Positions 36,691 to 48,671 of a stretch of DNA of 64,000 nucleotides are shown here, one piece after another. How positions within the stretch are numbered: position 1 is the stretch's first letter; every line of letters begins with the position of its first letter. Origin of the DNA: Buxus sempervirens (taxonomy: Eukaryota > Streptophyta > Magnoliopsida > Buxales > Buxaceae); assembly GCA_947561395.2 (NCBI GenBank), contig OX387188.1:11310061-11374060 (forward strand), in the 5' to 3' direction. The notes below the pieces were generated by a model. It saw only the letters and a program-made list of their open reading frames with translations, did no database searches and was not told the origin of the DNA. Position numbers and translations under genes: made by a program.

Positions 36691-37900
36691 TCAGATCCTC
36701 CCGAATCACTAAAGGCTCGGGATCTATCACATGGCTAGGATCCGCTATGTACTGTCGTAACATGGATATATGGAATACATCATGTACTCCTGACAAAGCT
36801 AGCTTATAAGCCACCGGGTTAATCTCCTTCACAATCTCAAATGGGCCAATAAAATGTGGAGACAACTTCCCTTTCTTCCAAAATCTCAAAATACCTTTGG
36901 AAGGTGATATCTTCAAAAACACTCGGTCTCCCACTTCAAATTTCAGCTCACGTCGTCGGGTATTTGAATAACTTTTCTGACGACTCTGCGCAGTCAACAA
37001 CCACTGTCTAATCAACTTCACCTTCTCCATGCTGTCTTGTATAATCTCAGGCCCAAAGTACTGCTTCTCACCTACCTCCACCCAACATACTGGAGATCTA
37101 CAAATCCTGCCATAAAGTACCTCATAGGGTGCCATCTGTATGCTAGCTTGATAGCTATTGTTGTAGGCAAATTCTGCTAAGTGTAAATACTTACTCCAGT
37201 TGCCACCCCAATCCATGACACAACACCTCAACATATCTTCCAAGGTCTAAATAGTTCTCTCGGACTGACCATCAGTCTGTGGATGGAAACTAGTGTTAAA
37301 ACTCAACTTAGTTCCCATGGCCTCCTGGAAACACTGCCAAAAATGAGATGTGAAACAGGAATCCCTATCTGATACAATCGATACTGGGACTCCATGCAAT
37401 CTGACTATCTCCCGTGTATATAGCTCAACCAATGATGCTAAATTCTGGGTGATCTGATAAGGCAAAAATTGAGCTGATTTTGTCAGCCTATCCACAATTA
37501 CCCATACGCCATTGTGGTTCTTAGCTGTAGGCGGTAGCCCATTCACAAAATCCATCGATATATGCTCTCATTTCCACTCGGGAACCGGCAAAGGTCGCAT
37601 CAAACCTGGAGGTCTCCTGTGCTCTGCTTTCACTTGCTGGTATGTAAGGCATTTGGCTACATATTCTGTAATGTACTTCTTCATGCCCGACCACCAATAC
37701 ACTGACTTCAGATTCTTGTACATCTTGGTACTACCCAGGTGAACTGCATATTTAGACCTGTGACTCTCGTCTAATATCAATCCTTTGACTTCCACATTAT
37801 TTGGAACACAAGTCTGCCCTCGGAATCTCAACAATCCATCTTGAATCTCAAAATCCTTTGCAGCCTCATCACCCTTCTCCACTAACCCCTTGATGCGTAT
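36691..37900 (-). pseudogene. Element A integrase (broken)
   Basis: N-terminal zinc-binding region at about 37770-37625 (His residues in LDESHRSKYAVHLG, then AKCLTYQQVK, where the second Cys of CxxC is replaced by Tyr). Catalytic core: Asp in [11 protein letters not shown] (37555), Asp in [15 protein letters not shown] (about 37370), Glu in [11 protein letters not shown] (about 37260). C-terminal region VGDRVFLKISPSKGILRFWKKGKLSPHFIGPFEI, written here only as the GPF/Y-type landmark at about 36930-36830. Two stops (about 37565, Trp codon changed to TGA, and about 37245, Gln codon to TAG) break it. It would insert cDNA into chromatin in the nucleus if intact. Confidence 0.85.
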
Positions 37901-38690
37901 CAAATCGGAATCTGCCAATTGACCTTCACGTATACGCTGAATCAACTCTGGCTCAGCCTGAACCCTTGCCATAATCAATCCATGCTCATGAGTGCTGAAC
38001 TCCCCTGGCCAATCTACAACAGTATCTACTAAACTGCACTGGCTAGCCATGAAAGTAGCTAGTGTGGCCACCTCCTCCTGATAAACACCCCTATGGCTCA
38101 ATGCATCTGCCACCACGTTTGCCTTGTCAGGGTGGTAATGAAGAGTGAAATCATAATCCTTTAGGAGGTCCATCCATCTCCTTTGTCTCATATTCAGCTC
38201 TCTCAGGGAAAATATATATCTCAAGCTCTTGTGATCTGAGAATATCTCGAATTGGGCTCCTATCAAATAGTGCCTCCATAGCTTGAGTGCAAACACAATC
38301 GCTGCTAACTCCAGATCGTGTGTAGGATAATTCTTCTCATGAGGACGTAGCAACCTTGAAGCATATGCTACAACATGCCTCTGCTGCATCAAAACACAGC
38401 CCAACCCTACTCGAGAAGCATCACAATAAATCGAAAATCGCTCACTCACTGATGGTACAATCAGAACTGGAGCTGAAGACAGTTTACCCTTCAACTCTTG
38501 GAAGCTAGTCTCACACTTGTCATCCCATTCAAACTTCACTGCCTTCTTAGTGAGATTGGATAAAGGTGCTGCCACTCTGGAAAAGTTCTCTATGAACCTT
38601 CTATAAGAACCAGCCATCCCTAAGAAACTCCAAATCTCTGTCACAGATGAAGGTCTAGGCCAATCTGCAACAGCCTGAACTTAGCTGGAT
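37901..38690 (-). pseudogene. Element A RNase H region
   Basis: Follows the reverse transcriptase thumb after a frameshift at about 38690, where the frame moves into EIWSFLGMAGSYRRFIENFS. RNase H motifs: FSIYCDAS (about 38420), THDLELAAIVFALK (about 38320) and FEIFSDHKSL (about 38255), providing the D-E-D acidic set. A tether segment leads to integrase. It would degrade RNA in the RNA/DNA hybrid. Confidence 0.85.
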
Positions 38691-39321
38691 CCACTGCTAT
38701 CCCATCTCCAGAAATCACATGCCCCAAGAAGCTCACCTCTCTCAACCAAAACTGGAACTTACTGAACTTTGCATACAATCTGTGCTCTCTCAATGTCTGC
38801 AATACAATCCTGAGGTGCTGAACATGATCCTCTCTACTCCGAGAGTACACCAGAATATCGTCAATGAAAACAACCACAAAGCTGTCCAAGTATGTGTGGA
38901 ATACCCGATTCATCAGGTTCATGAAGACAGCTGGGGCATTAGTCAGCCCAAATGGCATAACTAGAAACTCATAGTGCCCATATCGAGAGCGGAAAGCCGT
39001 CTTCTCTATATCCTCAGGTGCTACTCTCAATTGGTGGTATCCAGATCTCAAGTCGATCTTAGAAAACCAAGACGCTCCCCTCAACTAGTCGAACAAGTCG
39101 TCAATCCGAGGTAACGGATATTTGTTCTTAATGGTGACTTGGTTCAACTGGCGGTAGTCTATACACATCTGCATCGACCCGCCCTTCTTCTGGACAAACA
39201 GGACTGGTGCACCCCATGGTGACACACTGGGTCTAATGAAGCCCTTTGCTTCTAGCTCATCCAACTGCTTTTTCATCTCTTGATTCTCAGGTTGTGACAT
39301 TCTGTAGGGAAGTTTGGACAC
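38691..39321 (-). pseudogene. Element A reverse transcriptase
   Basis: Motifs in order on the minus strand: [19 protein letters not shown] (fingers), [22 protein letters not shown], then a TAG at about 39085, [15 protein letters not shown] (first catalytic Asp), [12 protein letters not shown], and [10 protein letters not shown] (FIDD box, the YxDD equivalent, at about 38850). Apart from the stop and a frameshift near 38690 the catalytic residues are present. Confidence 0.9.
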
Positions 39322-39342
39322 AGGTGCTGTACCAGGTAAGAG

Positions 39343-39870
39343 TCATATGCTGAACTCGACCTCTCTAGATGGTGGTAATCCTGGCAAATCCTCGGGAAAT
39401 ATGTCCTCAAACTCCGATGCCACAGGCACACTAGAGAGACTAGGTGCCTCAGACTTTACCTCCTCAACCTCAATGGACTCCACCAAACTGATCCTTGTAC
39501 TCAACCCCTCACAAAGGAAACAGTGCACAAGCTTATCTGGCTGACACACCATAATGGTACCCCTATAGCAGTCTATGTTCGCATGATGTCTAAACAGCCA
39601 ATCAATGCCTAAGATTACATCAAACTCCCCAAATTTCAGCTCTACTAAGTCTCCTGGCAACTCCAAAGAACCCAACCTGATCATGCAATCTCTAAATACG
39701 ATCTGTACTCTAGTGGCCTCCCCCAATAGTGTGTGTACAAGTAACTCAGACTCAAGTGTGGCAGGGATCAGACCAATACGACATGCACAATGAGGAGTAA
39801 TAAAAGATCTAGAAGCACCCGAATCAAACAAGCATATAGCTGATCTACCATGTATGAAAAGAATACCTCC
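39343..39870 (-). pseudogene. Element A aspartic protease and linker
   Basis: Catalytic FDSGASRSFI at about 39825 and the FGEFDVILGIDWL motif at about 39620. The linker [20 protein letters not shown] (about 39405) joins it to reverse transcriptase. The solo LTR 39871-42149 lies immediately upstream and separates it from gag. Confidence 0.88.
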
Positions 39871-42149
39871 TGTAAAACCCCAATTTTTTTTTTGCTAAGT
39901 TTTTTTTATTTAAAGTTAATTACGTGTGCATATTAAATTAAGTAGATGAGGGTATATGTAGGGTTCTCGGTGGGCGAGCATACACGGAATCAATGAAGTT
40001 CAAAGGTTGTCGAGCGGCAATTCTTCTTATGGAAGGTATATATATTTAAGGGAAATTAGGTTTTTGTTTGGAATACTCGTTTTACTCTTGCTCGTAACCG
40101 AAGAGATTGGCGATTGCAGCTCTCAGTTGGCGATCTAGGGTTTCGTTGGGAAGAGAAGGGAACAGCTACTGGATTTGTGGTGTTGGTGATCAAGGATCCA
40201 GAGGGTTTTTCCTCTTGCGAACAGAGTATCATCTGGGTGGCGTAAGCAAGCACGCAGACGGACTGTTGGTGATCGGCCGTGGTTTGGAATATATTTGTGC
40301 TGGGATATAAGCGTGCAAGAGGTGAGTAGCATCGTTTTAAAACTGAGGTTTTGTGTTTATTCGTGAGTTTATTCTGATGCATCAGTGATTTCTGAGTTTT
40401 CTGGAAGAAGCATGAGTGAATTCTGAGTTTCTGGAAAAACTTCGTCCGAGCATGAGTTTATTATAACTGAATGATGATAAATAGAAAATATGTTTAGATT
40501 AATTTCAAAACTAGTTTGAATGTGTTTTGGGGAGATTAGGAGACTAAATAACTAGTTACAGACCGAAAAAGATCGGCCAGAGTTGGAGATCTGAAAATAA
40601 CAGAGAGTCAAAAAATACAGTGAGTATCCGCTCACTTGGCGCTCACTTGCGCCCACTTCGGGTAGTGAGCGCGAGAGATATTCTCTCTATCCGCCGAGCT
40701 CACGCTCACTTCGCGTCGAGCTCGCGCTCACTTGATTTCGAGTGGGCGCATACCCCAAATTTGACCCTCGACCTATCCGCCGACCTCGCGCTCAGCTCAG
40801 GAGGTCAGCGCATGGTTTAATAAGCTTTCCGAATTGTATTTTTGACTAAACCAAGTGGTTTTTGATGATTTGAGGGTTCAACCACTTAACCAATCACTTG
40901 TTTGGGACTTTAGAACCAATATTACCTATTCAATTAATAGGAGAAAATTAAGTGGAAATTCTTAGAGGCTTCCAAGGCAAATTTTAGGTTATTTGTAAGT
41001 GTTGTATTGGGTACCAAACACTAGGAGTTACTAGTTAGTTCCTCTTTATTTTATACACTGTACTTGGTAGAATTTATTAAATCCTGGTTTTACTTGTTGG
41101 AAAATTCTGAATGTATTGTAAGGATTTTATTGGTGTGAGTAACTGAGTTTTATTTCAAAATTGGCATGTGTTATGAATTTGGGAAAATACTGAAAGTACT
41201 TGAGGTACCGTCTGTTCCAGAGGGACATGTGGTGAACTGTGTGGAGTTATACATGATGTGACATGTAGTGTTCTATTTTGATGTTGGAATTGAGATTATA
41301 CGATGATTTATTGTTTTGGTTTATCTTGTCCTGGATCCATGCTTAAGCTTAGTAATGTAATGTTATTGTTGGTTGTTGAAATTGCATGGTCTTGTGTGTT
41401 GCCACGACCGGTGTAGAGCAGCCAGAAACCCTGAGTAGGCCTGGTTGTCAATGCCGAAACCCGGGGAGTAGGCCGGCATTGGATGACGATACCCTGAGTA
41501 GGCCGTCATTTCAGAGTTTCCGAAACCCTGAGTAGGCCGGAACTGTGTACATGGAGGTGTGGAGTGTCTACTTGGCATGTTTAATTTATCAACTTAACAA
41601 TAGTCATGACATTGACCAATCGATGTGTTGCCGCATTGAATTGAAATGTGATTAGGACTGATTAATTGGTTTTGATTTTAAATGTGGACATTGCATTAGT
41701 TGCTTATTCGTACGGGATGTTTATCGATGCATAATTTGAACTGCGGTTAACTATTTTTGCATACATATGCTACTCGCTGAGATATTCGTATCTCACTCTG
41801 TTGTTTTTGTTTTGTTTTCAGATACTCGAGGTGAGGCGACTATTGGGGTAGATCCGACTGAGACTTATAGGGAGGAAGACTACTATTACATTCCTTAGTC
41901 TTGTAGGTCATTTTGAATTGAATCTTGAATAAATTGAATGATTGAGGTGTAATAAAGTCATTTGGGATTGTACCATTTGAATCCTAGTTAAGTTTTAAAT
42001 ATTGAATTCTTAGATAAAATATAATTGTGCACTCTGATATGTTTTTGGTTAGATGATTATCCAGTGATCATAAATGATTAAAGATCCTTACCTAACCTCC
42101 GTGAGACGTGTTATATCTTTATTGAACAACACGAATCCGGGGAGTTACA
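39871..42149 (+). mobile_element. Solo LTR, family L1, nested in element A
   Basis: TGTAAAACCCC at the start and AATCCGGGGAGTTACA at the end (2279 bp), with perfect TSDs CCTCC at 39866-39870 and 42150-42154. It is the same LTR family as its host but in the opposite orientation. Leader donor GCAAGAG|GTGAGTAG at 40322, CG-rich block 40620-40810, CCTGAGTAGGCC repeats 41428-41545, hairpin 41779-41796, acceptor ending at 41821. Confidence 0.95.
41822..41898 (+). other. Candidate LTR terminal exon with acidic peptide (L1 solo, plus)
   Basis: After TTTTGTTTTCAG the frame reads DTRGEATIGVDPTE and ends YREEDYYYIP, then TAG. Intact acceptor, frame and stop. Confidence 0.55.
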
Positions 42150-42160
42150 CCTCCAACCAG

Positions 42161-43465
42161 CTATGGTGCATCCGGCTCCTCCTCATAAGCCTCCTCAATA
42201 TGTCCCTCCTCTGGCTCATCCTCCTGAGCTGCTACTGCATACACCCTAGTCTGTTGAGGGCATGGGGGCGGTGTCTGCTGCCTCTGCGGTGCCTGTTGTC
42301 TCTGTGGTGCCTGTCTACCCTGATATCCACCACTGCCCTGACCCTGAAATCTCGGTGGTGCTGGTAGCGCTGGCACGGGTCTAGGATACTGAAATCTAGA
42401 AGCCTCGGCTGATCGGGTATCTGTGGGTGCAGTAAGGGTTGGCTTGAGTAACTGATAAGTATTTGGGTGTGGGCAATCAGCAACCCGATGTCTATGCTGG
42501 CCACATCTAAAACATGCACCTGGCGGTGACACACAAGGACCTGGGATGTGAAATCGGCCGCAACTAAAGCAACCTCCAGAGCCTCTCCTGTCCCTTTGTC
42601 CATAATCGATCCTCGGCCTCTTGTCCCTATCCGGGACCCTCCGTGGCTCTGCAACACTCGGCTGCGCCCTGACTCTGCTCTGCTCAGTCCCCGAGTCTCG
42701 AATCTCCCTCTCAACACGTAATGCTCTCCCCACTAGATCAGAATACTTGGTGCACATCAACACTGAGACCATGCGCCTAATATCTACCCTCAACCCTTTC
42801 TTGAAATGCTGAGTGCATCTCTGCTCATCGTGTACGATATGGTGAGAAAATCGAGAAATAACGGCGAACCGGGCCTCGTACTGTGCCACGGTCAGTGACC
42901 CCTGAGAGATGTCCATGAACTCTCTCTCCTTCTGCAACCTCACCTCTGCAGAGAAGTACTGCTCGTAGAAGACTTTCCTGAATTGGTCCCAAGTCATCTG
43001 CATCCCCTCTACAGCTTGCCTCCGCAATGACTGCCACTAGTGCTGAGCCTCGCCCTCTAAGGTAAAGGTAGCCAACCTCACCTTCCGGTCCTCCGGACAG
43101 TCCATAGTATCAAACATGTGCTCCACTCTGGCCACCCAGCTCTTTGCCTCCAACGGATCTAGAACTCCATGAAAAGGCGGGGCAGTCAACTTCCTGAGCT
43201 GATCGATGTCCCTCAAGGACAACTCCTCTCTCATCTGCTGTTGATCCACTGCAGCTCCATGACCATTCTGATGGCTATTTCCATTCCCAGTTTGACTCAT
43301 CCTCTCCTCCCTTTCCATCGCAAGGAGGTCTGTAAGTGAGCCAACAGCAGCCCAAATATCCTCCACTGGCGATGGAGCCCCTCGTGGTGGTGCAGGTGGC
43401 TACTCCTGCGGTATATCCTCCTCTGGATATTCCACAGCCCTCGTTCGTCTGCCTCTACCAGCCAT
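42161..43465 (-). pseudogene. gag: Element A gag (broken)
   Basis: ATG at 43465 (MAGRGRRTRAVEY). In-frame TAG near 43402, a second stop near 43036 (codon for Trp in EAQHWW-type motifs), and TAG at 42161. The capsid has FHGVLDPLEAKSWVARVEHM, VAQYEARFAVISRFSHHIV and QHFKKGLRVDIRRMV. The nucleocapsid has two Cys clusters: CFSCGRFHIPGPC and the zinc knuckle CFRCGQHRHRVADCP (about 42500-42460). The tail is rich in Gln/Arg repeats (RQAPQRQQAPQRQQ). It would package genomic RNA into virus-like particles. Confidence 0.88.
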
Positions 43466-43604
43466 GTAGACCTGTAAACATAAAACACCACATTAGTTAG
43501 GAACTCTCTTCTAATCCTCATGGTTCTATCTAACTTACACACAAAATTTCTCCAGGGTTTTCTAAGGTCATACTACCTAGGAACTTCTAATTCCAGCTTT
43601 AGTT

Positions 43605-43615
43605 CTCTGATACCA
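43605..43615 (-). promoter_or_regulatory. Primer binding site of element A (initiator Met tRNA)
   Basis: The minus strand reads TGGTATCAGAG four bases downstream of the 5' LTR end, complementary to initiator-Met tRNA. Confidence 0.93.
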
Positions 43616-43619
43616 TCTC

Positions 43620-45903
43620 TGTAACGCCCCGGATCCGTGTTGTTCAATAAAGATATAACACGTCTTACGGAGTGTTAGGTAAGGATATTAATTATTTGTG
43701 ATCGTTGGATAATCACCTAAACTAAACCATATCAGAGTGCAAATTCATACTTTATCTAAGAATTCAATATTCAACTTAACTAAGATCAAATGGTTCAACC
43801 TCAAACTACTTTATTACACCTCAAAAATTTAATTAATTCAAAAGTTCAATTCAATAAATATAACCTACAGGTCTAAGGAATGTAATAGTAACCTTCCTCC
43901 CTATATGTCTCAGTCGGATCTACCCCAGTAGTCGCCTCACCTCGAGTATCTGAAAATCAAAATAAAAACAAAAGATTGAGATACAAATATCTCAGTGAGT
44001 AGCATATGCATGCAGAATAGTTAACCACAGTTCAAATTTATGCATCGATAAATAACCAGTACGATTAAGCAACCAATACAATCTCCAAGTTTAAATCCAA
44101 AACCAATAATCGTTTCCAATCACATTTCAATTCAATACTGACAACACATCAATTGGTCAATGTCATGACTATTGTTAAGTTGATAAATTAACATGCCAAG
44201 TAGCCACTCCATACCTCCATGTACACAGTTCCGGCCTACTCAGGGTTTCGGAAACTCTGAAATGACAGCCTACTCAGGGTTTCGTCATCCAATGCCGGCC
44301 TACTCCCCGGGTTTCAACATTGACAACCAGGCCTACTCAGGGTTTCTGGCTGCTCTACACCGGTCATGGCAACACACAAGGCCATGCAATTACAGCAACC
44401 AATAATACCATTACATTACTAAGCTTAAGCATGGATCTAGGACAAGCTAAACCAAAACAACAAACCAACGTATAAACTCAACTCTGACATCATATTAAAT
44501 CAACAATACTCATCATCATGCACAACACAACATAGCTCAACACATGTCCCTCTGGACCAGAACAGTACCTCATGTACCTTCAGTATTTACTCAAATCTCA
44601 TAACACAAGACCATTGGTAATAAAACCCATTTACTCACACCAAGATAAACTTTACAAATGTAGTTCGGCACTTTAAATCAAGTAAAAGCCAGATTAAACA
44701 ATTCTCATTCAAGGAACAAGTGTATAACAAAAAGAGAAATAATCATGAACTCCTAGTGTTTTGGAAATATAACATCACCTACCGATAACCCTAAAAATTC
44801 ACTTCACAAACTCTTAAGGATTTCCAATAATAGCACTTAATAATCTCAGAGTGTTTGAACAGGTAATAATATTTCTAAGGTCCTAAACAAGTCAATAGCT
44901 AAGTGATTGAACCTCAAAATATCAACTCTAGCTTGATTTGGTCAAATTTCACATTTCGGCAAAGTATTGGGGGTTTGCGCTGACCTCTAGCGCTTGGCGC
45001 GAGGTCGGCGATAACTCAGTAAAACAAAACACTTCGCGCTAACTCCCAAATAACCAGGCGCGAGATAGGCACGAGATAGGTGCGTGATAGGCGTTAAGGA
45101 AATTAGGTCTCGCGCTTAATGAAAAAGCTCGGCGCGAGCTCGGCGATAAGGAAGTTTAGTTCTCTCGCCGACTAAAACTAGTTGACGCTAGGTAGGCGCC
45201 AACCCGGCGGATACCCCCTACGATTTTCAACTCTCTGTTAACTCTAGATCGCCATGACTGACCCAATTTTTAAAGTCTGTAACAATTTTCCTAACCTCCT
45301 ACTATCCCCAGAAGATGTTTAAACAAGTTTTAAAATTATTCTAAACACATTATAGTTTATCTCTAGAAATCCTCCCAAAACCTCACATTCGACACTGTAT
45401 TTCCAGAACTTATGCAATACGACTAAACTCAATGATCAAAACCAAAAACCCAGATTAAAACGATGCTACTCACCTCTTGCACGCTTAAATCCCTACAACA
45501 GCAAGTACTCGAACCCGAAAAACCCTCAGTCGATCGCCAACAGTCGCTCGTCTGCTTGCTATCGTCGCCCACTTGCTCCTCTGTACGCAAGAGGAAAACT
45601 CTTCTGAAAACCTTGATTCGAACACACAGATCGGCAGGAAAAACTAACAGTCTTCTTCTCTCCCAAAAACCGAGATCAATAGCCGCAATCGCCTTCAACA
45701 CAAGTATACGAGTATTGCGAACCCTACGAATCTAATTCCTTAAGTATTTATACTTACCATACTTATATTGCCACTCAACGAGTTTTGAAAATCCTTGATT
45801 CCGTACATGCTCTCCCACCGAAATTTCCTACATACACACAGGCTATTAAGTTTATTCTTCCAAATAAATAATAAAAACATGTAGAAAATATCGGGGTTTT
45901 ACA
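43620..45903 (-). mobile_element. Element A 5' LTR (L1)
   Basis: 2284 bp. It retains the two segments deleted from the 3' LTR. The terminal exon copy at 43873-43949 ends YREEGYYYIP (one Asp replaced by Gly). Confidence 0.95.
43873..43949 (-). other. Candidate LTR terminal exon with acidic peptide (A 5' LTR)
   Basis: Same frame as the 3' LTR copy, with residues DTRGEATTGVDP and a single Asp-to-Gly change near the end. The TAG stop is conserved. Confidence 0.55.
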
Positions 45904-46649
45904 GGGATACTTCCTCGATCCGTGTACTCGGTGGGAAGCTTGTTACTGGTTATTATTGTATACTTCCTCGATCTGTGTACTCGGTGGGAAGATGGTTATG
46001 TTGTTTACTTCCTCGATCCGTGTACTCAGTGGGAAGCTGGTTACTTGTTATTGTTGTTTACTTCCTCGATCCGTGTACTCAGTGGGAAGCTAGTTGGATA
46101 CTTTACTATGGTTGTGTTTATATTTCACAGTGTTTGAGCTTATCGTGATTAGTCTGATTAAACGCTGCATATATTTTATTGTTGTCAACTATTTGCATGA
46201 CTACTTACTGAGATGTTGTTTCTTACTTATCGTTTTATCGGTTTTGTTTTCAGATATTCCTGGTGAGGACGTTGCGGGGATAAACACTTCTGAGGATTAT
46301 ACTGATTACCAGGATGAAGATTACTTTATTCCTGTATAGGTTTAGGGATTTACATTAATAAAGTTGACTTGGTATTGGAAGAATTGTTTTAGATTACTTT
46401 ATTTAGATGACATGGGTGATGTTCATTTTATTCTAGTTAACCCTTTTCAGACTTAGTTGAGGAATTGGTGTTGGAGGTTTCCCTTTGTATCCCGCGTTTC
46501 TTGAAAGAAGAATCAATTTTCTGTTATTTCCACACTCTGATTATATTAAATGAAATTGTGTAAGTCTGGATTAGTCATTTTGGGCCATTACCCTAACGTT
46601 CTAGGGTCGGGTTTATGTTCTTAAATAAACCTGGATCCGGGGCATTACA
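45904..46649 (+). mobile_element. Element B 5' LTR, second piece (L2)
   Basis: Starts with the second GGGAT (TSD of element A), continues the minisatellite to 46092, then the conserved right part and GGATCCGGGGCATTACA. It matches 51600-52190 plus 55255-55334 of the 3' LTR. Confidence 0.93.
46254..46339 (+). other. Candidate LTR terminal exon with acidic peptide (B 5' LTR)
   Basis: After GGTTTTGTTTTCAG the frame opens DIPGEDVAGINTS and ends YQDEDYFIPV, then TAG. Eight of its residues are Asp or Glu. Confidence 0.55.
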
Positions 46650-46652
46650 AGA

Positions 46653-46664
46653 TGGTATCAGGGC
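46653..46664 (+). promoter_or_regulatory. Primer binding site of element B
   Basis: TGGTATCAGGGC starts 3 nt after the 5' LTR. It matches initiator-Met tRNA except for one base in the distal part. Confidence 0.88.
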
Positions 46665-47526
46665 AATAGGATCCTAGCCCTACGTAGTAAGCCTTAGGTG
46701 TTGCTATGGGGATGTGTGATGTGCTAGATAGCACCATTTACATAGGTAATCTAGGTTGAGAGTGTTCCTTCTAAGACTTGCCTACAGTTATTACTGTTAC
46801 AGGTATGCTTTTCTTCCTCTATTCTATAATTAGTTGTTAATATATGGTTTGTTAATTTTGATGTAAAGCTGTCTTGTTAATATTGCATGATTTGAGTAGA
46901 ATTATTAAATCTTGATTGAGAAAGTAAATGAGGATTTTGTAAAACAGTGATACTGAGATAAATGGTAGGATGAATGTTTGAGGTTGGTAATATGATTGTT
47001 GATTGTCTATCTAAAGTGGGCAAATGGAGATGATCGATTAAGCAGGCATGCTATTGTGTGCTTAATTGGATGATGAGCCAGATGTGTATAGCCGTATTTG
47101 GGTAGTGTAAGGCATCGGCCAAGGCTGAACACATACTTGAATATTAAGCTTTATACATATGGGGTATGTAATGTAATACTTATATATATTGTAATATATT
47201 TGTGGTATAATTGTGTATGTGATATATATATTTAAATTGAGCTAGAAAAGAATCTGCATGATTTTCTCCCCATCCTTCATATAGGTGCACATATATTGAA
47301 AGGATTAGTGGCAGCAAGTCATCTATCCTTTTCTGAGTTATTTTTGTACCTTATTAGTGAGTATGGATATCAAGAATAAGAAATTATAATTGATTAAATT
47401 TATTAGGGATGAATTAGTGGTTTGGATATTAATGAATACGCAGTTGAAGCATAGTGGAATGAGAAGATAAGGGATGAGGGATTATTTTGTTTTGATTAAA
47501 CTTTGTCTTCAATGCAGTTGATCATC
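46665..47526 (+). other. Element B 5' untranslated interior
   Basis: AT-rich leader between primer site and gag start with no reading frame. A TATATAT-rich patch lies at 47150-47240. Confidence 0.5.
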
Positions 47527-48671
47527 ATGGATGCAATGGCAAGGGATGGAGGTATACCACGCAATGATCCTAGAAAGGTGCCACAGGCTACTCCGCAGGA
47601 TGATGTTTGGAGAGCCATAGGGGCAGTGACTGAGTTAGTTGGGGAGATTTATTCGAAAGGTAGAAGAGAGGATGATAGAGACCATAGTGAGGATCAAGCT
47701 GCCTGAGACTTAGAGCGGTTCCGTAAGATGGGACCCCCAACTTTTGGAGGTTTACCGGATCCTATGCGGGCTGAGCGATGGATTCTGAGGATTGAATGGA
47801 TATTTGAGGGCATGGGTTGTCCTTAGGATCGGAAGGTGCGACTGGCCACCTTTATGTTTGAGGGAGAGGCAGTCCATTGGTGGTGTTCGATGAAGAGGAG
47901 GTTTGAGCCAGACGAGGAAATTATGTGGGAGAGATTCAAGGAGTTCTTCTATGAGCGTTACTTCACTGCCCATTTTCGCCGTCAGAAGGCGAGGGAGTTC
48001 ATGCACATCTCCCAGGAAGGCCAGTCAATCTTGCAATACGAGGCCCGATTCGATGAGCTGTCTCGGTTTGCCCCTCATATGGTATCTAGTGAGATTGACA
48101 GACGGGAGCATTTTGAGTAGGGACTAAGGTCTGAAATTAGAGACCGGGTGTCAGTTGTAGAGTGCACCAGCTATTCAGAGTTGGTACGTAGGGCCGAGAA
48201 AGAAGAGAGGCTGATCAAGGAGAGTCGACCCGATCAGAGCAAATTTGGGGTCTCCTCGAGGCAGTGTCCAGAACCGAATAATATATCCAATAGAAATAAA
48301 AGGCATAAAAATTCTGATGGAAACCAAATGATAAGGCCGGTTAGTAACTATGTTCGTTATAGAAGATTTCATGTTCCAGGGGCGCCATGTGTTGTACCTA
48401 TGGGGCTTGTTTCCGTTGTGGGAAACCTGACCATCATATTAAGGAGTGTCCACATCCATCTTACTATCAGGCACTCAGTCGTCCTTTGAGAAATTCTGGT
48501 GATCCACAAGTAATGGATTCCTATCAATCCCAAGAACATGAAGCCCCGATTAGGCAAGGACCACAAGGGAAAGAAATGAATAATGAAATGAATGTAAATA
48601 AAGGAGAAGGACAGCAGACAGTACTACGTAATCAAAGAAGATTGAATGCTTTGGTGGTAGGAAGAGAATAA
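47527..48671 (+). pseudogene. gag: Element B gag (broken), its only coding region
   Basis: ATG at 47527 (MDAMARDGG). Head, then FRKMGPPTFGGLPDPMRAERW, WWCSMKRRFEPDEEIMWERF and YERYFTAHFRRQKAREFM. Next are ILQYEARFDELSRFAPHMV and EHFEQ/stop GLRSEIRDRV, and finally a zinc knuckle CFRCGKPDHHIKECP at about 48405-48450. Breaks: TGA at 47704, TAG at 47824, TAG at 48118, and a frameshift near 48380 just before the zinc knuckle. The last frame ends at TAA 48669-48671 with no protease motif after it. The capsid motifs are close to those of element A gag, so B could have been mobilised by relatives of A; that is inference. Confidence 0.85.

Larger units (their letters stand above)
34253..45903 (-). mobile_element. 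Element A: full-length Ty3/gypsy chromovirus-like retrotransposon
   Basis: Minus-oriented with TSDs GGGAT (34248-34252 and 45904-45908). 3' LTR 34253-36483, polypurine tract 36484-36497, gag-pol on the minus strand 43465 to 36521, primer site 43605-43615, 5' LTR 43620-45903. Without the nested solo LTR it is about 9.4 kb. Domain order is gag, protease, reverse transcriptase, RNase H, integrase and chromodomain-like tail. That order, the integrase C-terminus and the long LTRs fit the Tekay/Del chromovirus lineage by family knowledge. Stops and a frameshift in gag and pol make it non-functional. Confidence 0.96.

Noticed and set aside
42232..42717. 161-codon minus-strand frame
   Set aside because: Shadow of the element A gag in another frame; the gag frame has the zinc knuckle and capsid motifs.
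46094..46339. 81-codon frame ending in the acidic exon, with a membrane-like start
   Set aside because: The hydrophobic part is the T-rich apparent intron read through; only the segment after CAG is shared between families.
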